Shown here: positions 12,192-22,457 of the stretch, piece by piece
How the letters are laid out: every line of letters begins with the position of its first letter
How positions within the stretch are numbered: the stretch's first letter is position 1
Assembly: GCA_903892515.1 (NCBI GenBank)
Contig: CAITIS010000098.1
Coordinates: forward strand, 101,674 to 165,673
From: an uncultured Planctomycetota bacterium
Lineage (GTDB): Bacteria; Planctomycetota; Phycisphaerae; SM23-33
Length of the DNA: 64,000 bases
Direction: 5' to 3'
Notes under the pieces: generated by a model
The model's input: only the letters and a program-made list of their open reading frames with translations
The model's database searches: none
Told to the model about the DNA's origin: nothing
Program-made: the position numbers and the translations under genes

Positions 12192-13994
12192 ATGCGATAT
12201 GCGACCTTTCGACTGGTGGGCGTGAATTGTGTCCTGGTGCTGGCGGTGCAACTGGCTGGCTGTGGAAGCGGCAATACGGCGGCCCAAAAGCCTGTCCAAT
12301 GGCCCATTGCCAAGCAGGTTCCGACGACCGCCCAGCAGCAGGTTCTGCCCGTCGCTCTCGCGGCCGACGCGCCGAAGATCAACCCGGCGGACGTGACGTT
12401 GTACGAGAAGTGCGGCTACAGCGTTTGGCAGGCAGGGGCCGGCACGAACTACAGCCAGTATCCCGCCCATCCGCAGCATCACCAAAAGCGGGCCGAACTA
12501 GCCCCCCTCTACAAGGGCGCGCCCAATGCGGCGCAACTCCTGGCTTTTTTCGCCATCAGTGACATTCACATTACCGACAAGGAGTCCCCGGCCCAGGTGA
12601 TCTATCCCGGCTGGAGCGCACTGTTTGGCCCCAGTTCGGCGGGGCTGATGCAGCAGGCGTATTCGCCGGTCATTCTCTCGACCACCCACGTGCTGGATGC
12701 TGCCATCCAGACGGTCAATGCACTGCATAAGCAAACGCCGTTTGGCTTCGGCATCTCGCTCGGCGATGACGTGAACAATACCCAGTACAACGAGCTGCGA
12801 TGGTTCATCGATGTCCTTGACGGCAAGGTCATCACTCCCAGTTCGGGTGCTCATGTTGGCGCCGACGCCATCGATTATCAGAAGCCGTTCAAGGCAGCCG
12901 GGCTGGACAAGACGATCCCGTGGTATCAGGTCGTGGGCAACCACGATCAGTTCTGGTCGGGCGTGCTGTACGAGAACGCCAAGACCCAGCAGGCCCACGT
13001 CGGCGCTGCCGTCATTAACCTCAAGGTCGACCTGAGCAACCCCAATGCCATAAACACGACCGGCGACTACATGGGCGTGATTGATGGCACGACGCCGTAC
13101 GGCAACGTCATTGACGCCGGGCCGGAGAAGAACTTCCCTGCGCCGCCAACGGTCGTGGCCGACGCGAATCGCCGCTCGCTCTCGACGAACGAATCTTCAA
13201 CCCGGAATTGGATGCGCGAGTTCTTCACCACCGCGTCAACTCCGGTTGGCCATGGCTTTACCCAGGCCAACGTGGATGAGGACTTTGCCTGCTACAGCTT
13301 CGAGCCCAAGTCGGACCTGCCGCTGAAGGTTATCGTGCTGGACGACACGAACAAGAAGAACGACAAGCTGGGCTGCCCGATGTTCTACGGCACCGGCCAT
13401 CTCGACCCAACCCGGCTGGAGTGGTTGAAGCGTGAACTTCAGAAGGGACAGGACGAAGGCAAGCTGATGATCATTGCGGCGCACATCCCGATCAAGCCGC
13501 AGGTGAGCATCACCGACCCGCGGCCGATGTCTACGTTCTACGACAAGTCGGAGGAAGACGCGCTACTGGCGACGCTGCACTCGTACCCGAATCTCATCCT
13601 GTGGATCGCGGGGCATCGTCACCTGAACACCATCACGCCCCAGCCGAATAATGCCGCCGATCTCAACGACCATCCGGAGCAAAGTTTCTGGGAGGTCGAG
13701 ACGTCATCGCTGCGGGATTTTCCCCAGCAGTTCCGCACCTTTGAGATTCGCCGCAACGGTGACAACACGATTTCGATCATCACCACCGACGTGGACCCGG
13801 CCGTGGCGGCAGGCTCGCCGGCGGCCAAGTCGCGCGGATATGCCATCGGGGCCGCCCGGCTATTTGGCGCCACACCGGCGATTCTGGGCGATGCCACGTC
13901 CCACGCCTATAACGCCGAGCTTGTGAAGCAGTTGAGCCCACAAATGCAGGCCAAGATCGCCAAGTGCGGCTCGCCCATCAAGGAACGGGAATAA
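12192..13994 (+). CDS. Lipoprotein metallophosphoesterase (calcineurin-like)
   Basis: A 600-residue exported protein. The N-terminus has a lipobox (LAGC near residue 23), so it is probably anchored to a membrane facing the periplasm. All metallophosphoesterase motifs are present in order: SDIH (Asp124, His126), GDD (Asp192), VVGNHDQFW, AAHIP and AGHRHLN (His475, His477). These bind two metals and hydrolyse phosphate esters. The long insert between GNHD and AAH resembles the sub-family annotated as TIGR03768, which is a tentative match from memory. GGTAGG lies before the ATG. The gene is monocistronic between repeats. Substrate unknown. Confidence 0.8.
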   Translation: MRYATFRLVGVNCVLVLAVQLAGCGSGNTAAQKPVQWPIAKQVPTTAQQQVLPVALAADAPKINPADVTLYEKCGYSVWQAGAGTNYSQYPAHPQHHQKRAELAPLYKGAPNAAQLLAFFAISDIHITDKESPAQVIYPGWSALFGPSSAGLMQQAYSPVILSTTHVLDAAIQTVNALHKQTPFGFGISLGDDVNNTQYNELRWFIDVLDGKVITPSSGAHVGADAIDYQKPFKAAGLDKTIPWYQVVGNHDQFWSGVLYENAKTQQAHVGAAVINLKVDLSNPNAINTTGDYMGVIDGTTPYGNVIDAGPEKNFPAPPTVVADANRRSLSTNESSTRNWMREFFTTASTPVGHGFTQANVDEDFACYSFEPKSDLPLKVIVLDDTNKKNDKLGCPMFYGTGHLDPTRLEWLKRELQKGQDEGKLMIIAAHIPIKPQVSITDPRPMSTFYDKSEEDALLATLHSYPNLILWIAGHRHLNTITPQPNNAADLNDHPEQSFWEVETSSLRDFPQQFRTFEIRRNGDNTISIITTDVDPAVAAGSPAAKSRGYAIGAARLFGATPAILGDATSHAYNAELVKQLSPQMQAKIAKCGSPIKERE

Positions 13995-14227
13995 AGAGAG
14001 AGACGCTGCTTCAGACAGCGAGCAACTATTGTAGGGTGGGCCGAGAAGCGAAGCGACGAGTCCCACCATGCCGGGGCAAGGCCGCAGGGGCCACAAGACC
14101 GTAGGGTCCGCAGGTTCCCGAGCGCTGTTGCGAGGGGTTCTGCGGACGGGCGTGACGTCCCTGTCGAAAGGTGGGCCTCACAAGACAGCGTTCGGCCCAG
14201 CCTACGGAACTCTGGCTTCCGACTTTC

Positions 14228-15121
14228 CTACGCCTTCAGCTTCAACCCGAATGGCTTGAGCAGGTCCGCCAGCGGGGCGCGGAGTTTCGCTGTCAGCGGC
14301 GTCAGCGGCAGGCGGAGTTCGTCCTGCATCATGCCGGCCATGGCCAGAGCGGCCTTGATGGGAATGGGGTTGGTCTCGACGAACGCACCCTTAAAGAGCG
14401 GGAACAGCCGCAGGTGCTGCTGCCGCGCCGCCTTGATGTCGCCGGCCAAAATCAGGTCCGTCAGCTTGCGCACTTCCTTGGGCACGATGTTGGAGACGAC
14501 GCTGATTACGCCCACGCCGCCGACGGCGCAGATGGGCAGCGTCATGGAATCATCGCCCGACAGGATCGTGATGCCGCACGCACAGGCCAGGGCCGAGGCG
14601 TTGTTGACGTTGCCGGTGGCTTCCTTCATGGCGACGACCATGTCGATTTCGTTGTACATCCGCACGACCGTATCGGCCGCCAGCTCGATGCCCGTCCGGC
14701 CAGGAATGTTGTACAGCACGATCGGCAGGCCGGCGGTGGCCAGCGCCTTGACGTGCTCGTACATGCCCTGCTGCGTGGGCTTGTTGTAGTAGGGGTTGAC
14801 GATCAGGCAGGCATCGGCCCCGGCGTCCTTGGCGTGCTTGGTCAGCCGCAGCGCCTCGGTCGTGGAGTTGCTGCCCGTGCCGGCGATGATGATGGCCTTG
14901 CCCTTGGCCCGCTGGATGGTGAACTCGATAACCTTGTCGTGCTCTTCATGGGAGAGCGTGGGCGATTCGCCGGTCGTGCCGCAGGGCACCAGGCCTTGCG
15001 TGCCGCTTTCGAGCTGATAGTCGATCAGCTTCGCCAGCGCATCGTAATCCACCGCGCCGTCGCGAAACGGCGTAACCAGGGCGGTCATGGAACCTTGCAG
15101 CTTCAATGTCGGCTTGCTCAT
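14228..15121 (-). CDS. dapA: 4-hydroxy-tetrahydrodipicolinate synthase
   Basis: A 297-residue enzyme that condenses pyruvate with aspartate semialdehyde, the first committed step of lysine and diaminopimelate synthesis. GSMTALVTPF opens the TIM barrel. GTTGESPTLSHEE binds pyruvate, YNIPGRTG includes the catalytic Tyr, and VVAMKEATGN carries the Schiff-base Lys. GITILSGDDSMTLP and GVISVVSNI follow. I use the ATG at 15121, preceded by CAGGAATT, because homologues begin just before GSMTALVTPF; the open frame extends upstream without support. It lies alone and is transcribed away from a repeat-rich gap. Confidence 0.92.
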   Translation of the reverse strand: MSKPTLKLQGSMTALVTPFRDGAVDYDALAKLIDYQLESGTQGLVPCGTTGESPTLSHEEHDKVIEFTIQRAKGKAIIIAGTGSNSTTEALRLTKHAKDAGADACLIVNPYYNKPTQQGMYEHVKALATAGLPIVLYNIPGRTGIELAADTVVRMYNEIDMVVAMKEATGNVNNASALACACGITILSGDDSMTLPICAVGGVGVISVVSNIVPKEVRKLTDLILAGDIKAARQQHLRLFPLFKGAFVETNPIPIKAALAMAGMMQDELRLPLTPLTAKLRAPLADLLKPFGLKLKA

Positions 15122-15477
15122 GGCAATTCCTGCTTCTGCGATAGACGTAACGGCACAATTCTCAGTGGCGTGATTATACGGAACAAGGGGTGAAATTCCA
15201 GCGGTTTGTTGAGGCGCGTCGAGACAGGGGCGCCGTGTGTTGGGCCGCTCAGTGGGTGCCATTGTTTGGAGGGGCGCCGTAGGTTGGGTCAAAGGGTGCC
15301 ATAGGTTGAGCCGCGGCTTCTGGCGGCTCTACCTATGCGGGCGTTGTGCATAGGCAGCCCCGGCTTCGCAGGACGACGCGAAGCCGTGTCAGCCTATGGC
15401 ACCCACCGAGCGTATGTGGCAGCCACCGAGCGTATGTGGCAGCCAATCCGCACACGGGCCTATCGGCCCACGCCTGC
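15122..15477. other. Repeat-rich gap between dapA and plsY
   Basis: No gene is seen. It holds a GGGTGCCATAGG-bounded nested palindrome (15294-15404) and a 20-base unit ACCGAGCGTATGTGGC-type repeated twice in tandem (15401-15440). Confidence 0.6.
15294..15404. repeat. Nested palindrome, GGTGCCAT family, copy 2
   Basis: Outer arms GGGTGCCATAGG (15294-15305) and CCTATGGCACCC (15393-15404) are exact inverse complements. Two internal hairpins lie between: one with GAGCCGC/GCGGCTC arms near 15308-15330, one with GGCTTCG/CGAAGCC arms near 15362-15385. Confidence 0.75.
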
Positions 15478-16133
<656 letters not shown>

Positions 16134-16137
<4 letters not shown>

Positions 16138-17291
16138 CGCGCAAGCTCCCGATACAAAGCTTCCAGTTCATCCACGTGCCGGCGGATCGACAGGTAATCC
16201 GCCTTGGCCAGGCAGGCGCGGCGCATGTGCGCTCGGCTGGCCGGATCGCACATCGTGGCCAGGGCGGCGGCCACGCCGGCGGAGTCGTCCGGCGATTCGA
16301 CCACGATTCCCGCGCCCTCGGCCAGCACTTCGGCCGCACCGTTGTAGCGGGTGGTGATGCTCGGCACGCCCCAGCGGACGGCCTCCAAGATGACGCGGCT
16401 GCATGCGTCCTGCCACGATAGCAGCAGCACGACGTCGGCGGCGGAATAGTAGCGGAAAATGTCGCTCACGTGGCCCAGCGTCTGCACGGGTTGGCCGGGC
16501 TGGAGAGGGCGATGTTTTCCCTTCAAGCCCAGGCACAATAGCGTGGAAGCCACTCCGCTGGAGCGGCGGAATTCATCGTGGGCCGAGATCGCGCAGCCAA
16601 TGCCCTTGAGGCGGGCATTGTGGCCGGCCGTCAGCACCAGCAGCCAGTCATCCGGCAGCCCAAGCTGTGCGCGGACTTCCTGCCGCCACTGCCGGCGCAG
16701 TTCGTCGTTGGCTTGGGGCACTTGGACGGCGTTGAAAACAACGCGGACGCGCTGGCAGCCGTAGCATCGCCTGGCGTCCTGGGCCACCAATTCGCTGACG
16801 GCAAGGATACACGTGCGCTCCTCGCCCATGACCTGGCGTTCCAGGCGTGCAAGAAGCTGTTGGCTGGCGCGGAAGGTATTGAAGAATCGCACGAGCCCGC
16901 CCAACGCGGCGGGTCGGCGACGCACGCTGGCCTCGATCTGCGCCGGCACGATGCCGCCGCGCGGCTGGTACACGCTGGCGCCCGGAATTGGCAGCACCGA
17001 GTGCGTCACGTCGAACGCGCCCGAATCGATGACGTGCCGGCACTGGCCGATGAAATGCTCCAGGGCGGCGCGCTTGCCACGCGGGAGACCGGGCAGGCAC
17101 ACCACGCGAAAGGACGCCGCCGAGTCGGCGCTGCGGCAGAACACGCTGACCTCGTGCCCGCGGGCGGACAATTCGCTCGCGACCTGGGCGGTGCTCATCT
17201 CTCTGCCGCCGCGGCCTGGGGTGAATGACTCGATGAAGAACGCTATCTTCGTGATGATTCGCCTTTTCGTGAGAGCCGCCGCTGCATCCAT
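16134..17291 (-). CDS. Glycosyltransferase family 4, WaaG-like
   Basis: A 385-residue GT-B glycosyltransferase. The N-terminal half starts with KIAFFIESFTPGRGGREMS, the acceptor-side Rossmann fold. The C-terminal half has LTAGHNARLKGIG, LGHVSDIFRYYSAADVVLLL and DACSRVILEAVRWGVPSI, with the conserved glutamate that contacts the sugar nucleotide. WaaG-type enzymes add glucose to the LPS inner core. The start is uncertain: the ATG at 17291 lies inside the preceding kinase gene (49-base overlap) and no good Shine-Dalgarno site is seen. It ends overlapping plsY by four bases. The role in LPS-core building is inferred from neighbours. Confidence 0.82.
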
Positions 17292-18028
17292 GCCAGCTTG
17301 GCCGACACCGCTCGCGTCCAGGGTCGGGCGTCCTGCTGCCCCAGCCGGGCAACGTACCGCGTCAGGAAAGTCGCCCAGTGCCCAGCCACCCATTCGGGCG
17401 GCAAACTGTACGTCAGTGCGGCCATATCCTTCACCCGCCACCGAAACGCCCGCCAGCGTGGCCGGAAGACGCGGGCCAGATCGATCAGGTGCAGCACCGG
17501 CCGATCTTGCCATTCGGCGAAGATGTGGCTGGCGTACAGGTCGCGATGGACCAGGCCCGCCCCGTGCAAGCGGGCGACCAGTTCCAGCAGAGCGTCGTCG
17601 AATGCCGCCAGCGCTGCCGGCTCAGCGTGATGGCGTTGCCAGAAGTCGCTGAAACACGTTTCCAGCGATTCTCCCGGCACGGCGGTGACGATCACATAGC
17701 CGCGCCCGTCAGCTTGCCCGGCAGCGAGGCATTGCATCGTCGGCACGCCTGCTTGCTGGCAGAGCAGAATGTTCCGCAGCTCGCGCCAGGCGGGGCTTTC
17801 GCGCCGCAGCAGTGCCCGCAAGCCCGTCCCGCGCGAGTAGCGCTTGAGGTACAGCACCTGCTCGCCCGCCGGGCCTTCGACCTTCAGCCGAAGCCGCTCA
17901 CGCACGCCCAGGCCGGGCTTGGTCAGCAACTGGCCGCCGGCATAGCCGAAGGCGCCAGCCACGCTGTCAAGGCCCAGCCGCGAGAGCATGGCAGCGTACT
18001 GGGGATGGATGAATTGCCGCGGCGTCAT
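17243..18028 (-). CDS. LPS core heptose kinase-like protein (WaaP/RfaP family)
   Basis: A 261-residue protein kinase-like enzyme. YLKRYSRGTGLRALLRR supplies the ATP-binding lysine and GAGLVHRDLYASHIF is the HRDLY signature shared with WaaP, RfaP and related Kdo/heptose kinases (catalytic Asp163). LIDLARVFRPR corresponds to the metal-binding DFG-like segment. It probably phosphorylates an inner-core sugar of LPS in the cytoplasm. The ATG at 18028 overlaps the waaF stop (ATGA), which argues for coupling. It differs enough from E. coli WaaP that the exact acceptor is open. Confidence 0.82.
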   Translation of the reverse strand: MTPRQFIHPQYAAMLSRLGLDSVAGAFGYAGGQLLTKPGLGVRERLRLKVEGPAGEQVLYLKRYSRGTGLRALLRRESPAWRELRNILLCQQAGVPTMQCLAAGQADGRGYVIVTAVPGESLETCFSDFWQRHHAEPAALAAFDDALLELVARLHGAGLVHRDLYASHIFAEWQDRPVLHLIDLARVFRPRWRAFRWRVKDMAALTYSLPPEWVAGHWATFLTRYVARLGQQDARPWTRAVSAKLAWMQRRLSRKGESSRR

Positions 18029-19068
18029 GGCGTCCCCAACAGATCCAGTGCGGCTGCGACGACCGTCGCGGGAGCGATGCTGCGCATGCACACGTGAAAG
18101 CCCGGCCCGGGCAGGCGGCAGAGCTTCTGTTGGCAGGGCCCGCAGGGGACATCGACGCGGACGATCCGCTCCTTGTCGAAGTAGTTGGCGCTCCAGGTCG
18201 GGTGCGTGGAGCCAAAGATGGCCACCACCGGCACGTTCAGCGCTGCGGCGATGTGTCGCGGGCCCGTGTCGTTGGTAATCATCAACCGGCAGCGACGCGT
18301 GACCGCCTTGAGCAGCCCCAGCGAGTTGCCGACCGCCGCTAAGTTCAGCAGCGGCTTGTGCGACATCGCCGCCGCCACGGCCTGGGCAATCTCCGCCTCC
18401 GCCGGCCCGGCATTGATGATGATCTGCACCTGTCGCCGGGCGACCAGTTCGTCGGCCACCTGGGCGAATCGCTCGGGTGGATACATCTTGGAACTGCCGA
18501 AACTAGCCCCGGGGTTCAGCAGCACCAGCGGAGCGTCGCTGGCAGCACCGGAAGATCGCAGCAGTTCATCGGTTCGGCGTTCATCGGCCTGGTCAACGAA
18601 AAGTTCCATCCGCTTATCGCTGGTCCCACAGCCAATGCGTTCTGCCAGCAGCAGGTAATAATCGAGCGCTGAGATTATCTTCAGTTCGCCCGTGGCGTCG
18701 CGCGGCGGGGCGAGGCCCTCGCTCAGCAGGAATCCTCTGCCGTCGCGAGCAAAGCCGGCCACGCGACTGGCGCAGGAGCGTGCGATGAACGCGCTGCGGA
18801 AGCTGTTAGGGCCGAGAATCGCCAGGTCGAATCGTCGCCGGCGCAGCAGCTTGATCGCCGCCAGCACGCCCTGCGGTGCGGTGAGTATCTCGTCGCTCCA
18901 GGGGTTAGGCGTCAGCGTCGCAATCGGCGCGGGCCGGCCAAAGAGCGTCACGTGGGCGCTGGGGTGCCGCTGCCGGATGGCCCGCAGGGCAGGGGTGAAC
19001 ATAACCGCATCGCCCACCCAGTTGGGCAGGAAGATGGCGATTCGCTCGTTGTGCGTCGTGGCCGGCAA
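18025..19068 (-). CDS. waaF: ADP-heptose:LPS heptosyltransferase (WaaF-like, GT9)
   Basis: A 347-residue GT9 enzyme that transfers heptose onto the LPS inner core. LPNWVGDAVMFTPALRAI is the family N-terminus, with the catalytic Asp. LLNPGASFGSSKMYPPERF and LMITNDTGPRHIAAALNVP are the nucleotide-sugar motifs, followed by VAIFGSTHPTWS. It closely fits heptosyltransferase II, though homologues I and III share many of these motifs. A lipoprotein gene ends seven bases upstream and the WaaP-like kinase overlaps its end, so it sits in the middle of a tight operon. Confidence 0.88.
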   Translation of the reverse strand: MPATTHNERIAIFLPNWVGDAVMFTPALRAIRQRHPSAHVTLFGRPAPIATLTPNPWSDEILTAPQGVLAAIKLLRRRRFDLAILGPNSFRSAFIARSCASRVAGFARDGRGFLLSEGLAPPRDATGELKIISALDYYLLLAERIGCGTSDKRMELFVDQADERRTDELLRSSGAASDAPLVLLNPGASFGSSKMYPPERFAQVADELVARRQVQIIINAGPAEAEIAQAVAAAMSHKPLLNLAAVGNSLGLLKAVTRRCRLMITNDTGPRHIAAALNVPVVAIFGSTHPTWSANYFDKERIVRVDVPCGPCQQKLCRLPGPGFHVCMRSIAPATVVAAALDLLGTP

Positions 19069-19074
19069 GGACCG

Positions 19075-19914
19075 CTACTCCGCCGGCCGGGAGGAAACCG
19101 GCCCGGCCGGGCCGCTGGGCTGTCGCGCCGGCGGCAGGTCAAGGTGCGCGTAGTCCGGCACGTGGAAAACTCCGGACGGGCCCGACTTGCCGACGTAGAT
19201 CAACTCCAGCCCGGCCTGCTGCATGGCGCTGGCCGTGGTCGCGTTGTGCGTGATGCCATACCGCAGGTCGCTCAGCCGGTTCTTGAGCACCACGATCATG
19301 TTCGGCAGCGAGGGTGAATCGTACTTCCTGAGCCAGTCCTTCTTGGTAAATGCCGGCACGACGGCCGAGTCGGGATAGTGCAGCCGCGCCAGGAACTCGT
19401 GCGCCGCCGTCGGCTTGGACGCGAACTTATCCGTGGTATAGATGATGTCCACGCGCGGGGCTAAGGCCTGAATCGCCGCGGCCGCGGACGTGGCTTCCGC
19501 CGGCGCATCGGGCAGGCCATCGAGGTCGATTACGGCGATGGGCTTGCCGCCTTCGAGCACGTACATCCAGGCGCTGCCCTGGCAGGTGTCGCCGCGGATG
19601 TCCTGGTGGCTGATGTCCACATCGTACCGGCCGGGCTTGTCGGGGACCGGGAAGACCACCGAGGCGTAGCCATGCTTGTCGGTGCGGGCGGCCTTGAAGG
19701 CCCCATCGGGCATGCAGAAGCACAGGGCGGCGCCGTCGGTGGGGGGCACGTACTCCCAGAATTCGCGCCGCTGCAGGCGCACCGCCACTGGCACGTCCTG
19801 GCCGGCCTGGCCGACAGTGTCCGGGGCCGTGAGAATGAACTCACCGCTGCACCCGGCCATACAGAACATTAGGCCGATTAACCCGCTTAGCCGTGCAACT
19901 CTGGCTTGACTCAT
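19075..19914 (-). CDS. Lipoprotein of unknown function with possible HAD-like domain
   Basis: A 279-residue protein with a lipobox (CMAGC) after a short hydrophobic segment; I use the ATG at 19914. Residues 30-125 look like a beta-sandwich, a bacterial Ig-like segment. Residues 130-240 contain IAVIDLDGL followed by DIIYTTDKFASKPTAAHEFL and VLKNRLSDLRYGITHN. This is reminiscent of the DxD start and later lysine of HAD-type or APP1-like phosphatases, but I cannot confirm it. Seven bases separate it from waaF, so it is probably co-expressed with the LPS-core genes and may act in the envelope. Confidence 0.6.
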   Translation of the reverse strand: MSQARVARLSGLIGLMFCMAGCSGEFILTAPDTVGQAGQDVPVAVRLQRREFWEYVPPTDGAALCFCMPDGAFKAARTDKHGYASVVFPVPDKPGRYDVDISHQDIRGDTCQGSAWMYVLEGGKPIAVIDLDGLPDAPAEATSAAAAIQALAPRVDIIYTTDKFASKPTAAHEFLARLHYPDSAVVPAFTKKDWLRKYDSPSLPNMIVVLKNRLSDLRYGITHNATTASAMQQAGLELIYVGKSGPSGVFHVPDYAHLDLPPARQPSGPAGPVSSRPAE

Positions 19915-20034
19915 GCCGCCGATTAGCGCGGGCCGATGAACGATTGTCAAGACTGGCTCCCGCGCGGGCCAAATGATATGATTGCCGTCTTGAGTCGCGA
20001 CGGTCGGAGTACATCCGGCCTCGCAAGAGGGTTT

Positions 20035-20790
20035 ATGGACAAGATGAGCGCCAATCCGGACCAGTTCCGCGAAGATCCCTGGCGAATCTTTCGCATTATG
20101 AGCGAATTCGTCGAGGGCTTTGAGGTCATGGGCAGCTTGGGCCCGGCCGTGAGCATTTTCGGCTCGGCCCGCACGCCCGAGAGCAACCGCTACTACAAGC
20201 TCGCGCGCGAGATGGGGCAGTTGCTCGCCCAGTCAGGGCTGGCCGTCATCACCGGCGGCGGGCCGGGGATCATGGAGGCCGCCAACCGCGGCGCCGACGA
20301 AGCCGGCGGCAAGAGCGTCGGGCTGAACATCGCGCTGCCGCAAGAGCAGACCTCCAACCCGTACGCCAACGTCCGGCTGGATTTTCACTATTTCTTCGCC
20401 CGCAAGGTCATGTTCGTGAAGTACGCCTGCGCGTTCGTGTGCTTCCCGGGCGGCTTTGGGACGATGGACGAGTTTTTCGAGGCCATGACGCTGATCCAGA
20501 CCGAGAAGGTCGAGCCCTTCCCGGTGGTGCTGATCGGCAAGACCTACTGGTCGAGCCTCATCCGCTGGATTCGCAATTACATGCTGGGCAAGCACGACTA
20601 TATTTCGGCCGGCGACATGGACCGTTTCCTGGTCACCGACAGTCCGGCCAAGGCCATGAAACTCATTCAGGAACATCGTGACGTGGACCGGCTCAAGCTG
20701 CCCATTCCGGCCACGCACCCTCGCCGGCCGACGGGCGAAGGCACCGTTGTCGGCACGCCGCCGCGACGCACCCGTGGCGTGCGCGGATAG
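20035..20790 (+). CDS. LOG-family protein (TIGR00730-like Rossmann fold)
   Basis: A 251-residue protein. VSIFGSARTPESNRYY, ITGGGPGIMEAANRGA and CFPGGFGTMDEFFE are the three signature stretches of the lysine-decarboxylase-like LOG fold. PGGFGT binds the phosphoribosyl moiety, and the conserved Arg and Glu are present. Characterised members are cytokinin-activating or nucleotide 5'-monophosphate phosphoribohydrolases. The ATG at 20035 has AAGAGGG five bases upstream; earlier ATGs do not. It is divergent from the lipoprotein-waaF cluster. A second, smaller LOG protein lies at 23011-23592. The substrate is unknown. Confidence 0.82.
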   Translation: MDKMSANPDQFREDPWRIFRIMSEFVEGFEVMGSLGPAVSIFGSARTPESNRYYKLAREMGQLLAQSGLAVITGGGPGIMEAANRGADEAGGKSVGLNIALPQEQTSNPYANVRLDFHYFFARKVMFVKYACAFVCFPGGFGTMDEFFEAMTLIQTEKVEPFPVVLIGKTYWSSLIRWIRNYMLGKHDYISAGDMDRFLVTDSPAKAMKLIQEHRDVDRLKLPIPATHPRRPTGEGTVVGTPPRRTRGVRG

Positions 20791-20796
20791 CTACTT

Positions 20797-20886
20797 GGGT
20801 GGCATGGTCACTCGCCCGGTGTTGGCGATGACCATGTTTAGGCCTTAGCATGGTCATCGCAAAAGACGCGACTGACCATGCCACCC
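20797..20886. repeat. Nested palindrome, GGTGCCAT family, copy 3 (GGTGGCAT variant)
   Basis: Outer 14-base arms (20797-20810 and 20873-20886) and inner 12-base arms (20825-20836 and 20849-20860) are both exact inverse complements. All are built on CATGGTCA and its complement. It lies just ahead of leuC. Confidence 0.8.
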
Positions 20887-20923
20887 CGCCGTGCAAGAGT
20901 AGAGTTATCAAGGAGTACGTACT

Positions 20924-22291
20924 GTGAACATGACCATCACCGAAAAGATCCTGGCCAGCCATGCTGGCAAGACCTCCGTCAAGGCCGGCGAAAATGTTTG
21001 GGTCGAAGTGGACGTGCTGCTGACGCACGACGTCTGCGGTCCGGGCACGATTGGCATCTTCCAGCAGGAATTCGGCCCCGACGCCAAGGTGTGGGATCGC
21101 GAGAAGGTGGTCATTCTGCCCGACCATTACATCTTCACGGCCGACCCGATGGCGCACCGCAACATCGACACGCTGCGCGACTTTGCCGCCAAGCAGCGCC
21201 TTCCTTATTACTATGACGCCGACTTCGTCAAGGGCAGCGGCGTGCCCAAGCCGTACTCCAGCCCAACGGCGACCTCGTACAAGGGTGTCTGTCACGTGGC
21301 GCTGCCCCAGGCGGGGCATGCCCGGCCCGGCGAGGTGCTGCTGGGCACCGACAGCCACACCTGCACGCACGGCGCGTTCGGCGAGTTCGCCACGGGCGTG
21401 GGTAACACCGAGGCTGCGTTCGCCATGGGCACGGGCAAGATCTGGCTGAAAGTGCCCAACACCATGCGCTTCGTTTTCAACGGCGAGATGCCGGCGTACC
21501 TGATGGCCAAGGATTTGATCCTGCACGTCATCGGCCAGATCGGCACCGACGGGGCGACGTATGCCGCCATGGAATTCGACGGCCCGGCCATCTACGCGCT
21601 GGACATGGAAGAGCGGATGACGATCTGCAACATGGCCGTCGAGGCCGGGGCCAAGAACGGCATCATCGCGCCCGACGCGATCACCGAAAAGTACGTCAAG
21701 GCCCGGACCAAGAAGCCCTACAAGGTCTTCCGCAGCGACGCCGATGCGACGTTCGCCAGCACGTTTACGTACGACACGAAGGACATCGAGCCGACCGTCG
21801 CCCAGCCGCATTCGCCGGGCAAGCGGGCCACGGCCCGGCAGTGCCGCGACGTGAAGGTCGATCGCGTGTACATCGGCTCGTGCACGGGCGGCAAGACGGT
21901 TGACTTCGTGGCGGCCGCCAATGTGCTGGCCGGCAAGACGGTCAAGATCGAGACGCTGATCATCCCGGCCACCACCGACGTGGACACCGATCTGGATACG
22001 TTTAAGGTCAACGGCCAGACGCTGCGGCAGGTGTTCCAGAACGCCGGCTGCCAGATCGCCCCGGCCAGTTGCGCCGCGTGCCTGGGCGGACCCGAGGACA
22101 CCTTTGGCCGGGCCCAGACGCCGATGACGGTGGTCTCGACGACCAATCGAAACTTCCCTGGCCGGATGGGTCACAAGCAGGCGGGCATCTACCTGGCCAG
22201 CCCGCTGACGGCCGCCGCCAGCGCCTTAACTGGCCACGTGACCGACCCACGCGACGTGATGAGCATTGACAAGCCCATCGGTCGGGCGTAG
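20924..22291 (+). CDS. leuC: 3-isopropylmalate dehydratase large subunit (homoaconitase-type)
   Basis: A 455-residue aconitase-family protein that, with a LeuD subunit, isomerises 2- to 3-isopropylmalate in leucine synthesis. The N-terminus TITEKILASHAG and GTDSHTCTHGAFGEFA are typical. Cluster ligands are present: GSCTGG (Cys320) and CAACLGG (Cys383, Cys386). The GTG at 20924 has AAGGAG eight bases upstream and is preferred over the ATG at 20930. The size and motifs fit the two-subunit HacA/LeuC type. No leuD follows, so the partner is encoded elsewhere. No leader peptide is seen upstream, unlike cimA and leuS. Confidence 0.87.
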   Translation: MNMTITEKILASHAGKTSVKAGENVWVEVDVLLTHDVCGPGTIGIFQQEFGPDAKVWDREKVVILPDHYIFTADPMAHRNIDTLRDFAAKQRLPYYYDADFVKGSGVPKPYSSPTATSYKGVCHVALPQAGHARPGEVLLGTDSHTCTHGAFGEFATGVGNTEAAFAMGTGKIWLKVPNTMRFVFNGEMPAYLMAKDLILHVIGQIGTDGATYAAMEFDGPAIYALDMEERMTICNMAVEAGAKNGIIAPDAITEKYVKARTKKPYKVFRSDADATFASTFTYDTKDIEPTVAQPHSPGKRATARQCRDVKVDRVYIGSCTGGKTVDFVAAANVLAGKTVKIETLIIPATTDVDTDLDTFKVNGQTLRQVFQNAGCQIAPASCAACLGGPEDTFGRAQTPMTVVSTTNRNFPGRMGHKQAGIYLASPLTAAASALTGHVTDPRDVMSIDKPIGRA

Positions 22292-22457
22292 GACGAACCG
22301 CATGGCATGGTCATCGGTTGTTTGGACGGTGCCCACGTTCAAAGCCGCCGCATGGTGATGCCTACGACGGCAATGGCTGTGCGACTTCTCTCCCTTTCGG
22401 AGAGGGCAGGGCGAGGGCGAGCCGGCTTGCCGCCCTCACGCGCCGTGCGAAAGGACA

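Noticed and set aside
15401..15440. CRISPR-like repeats
   Set aside because: Only two adjacent 20-base units without spacers, and no cas genes.
20791..20923. Leader-peptide attenuator before leuC
   Set aside because: No Leu-rich short frame and no T-run terminator; the region is a nested palindrome of the dispersed family.
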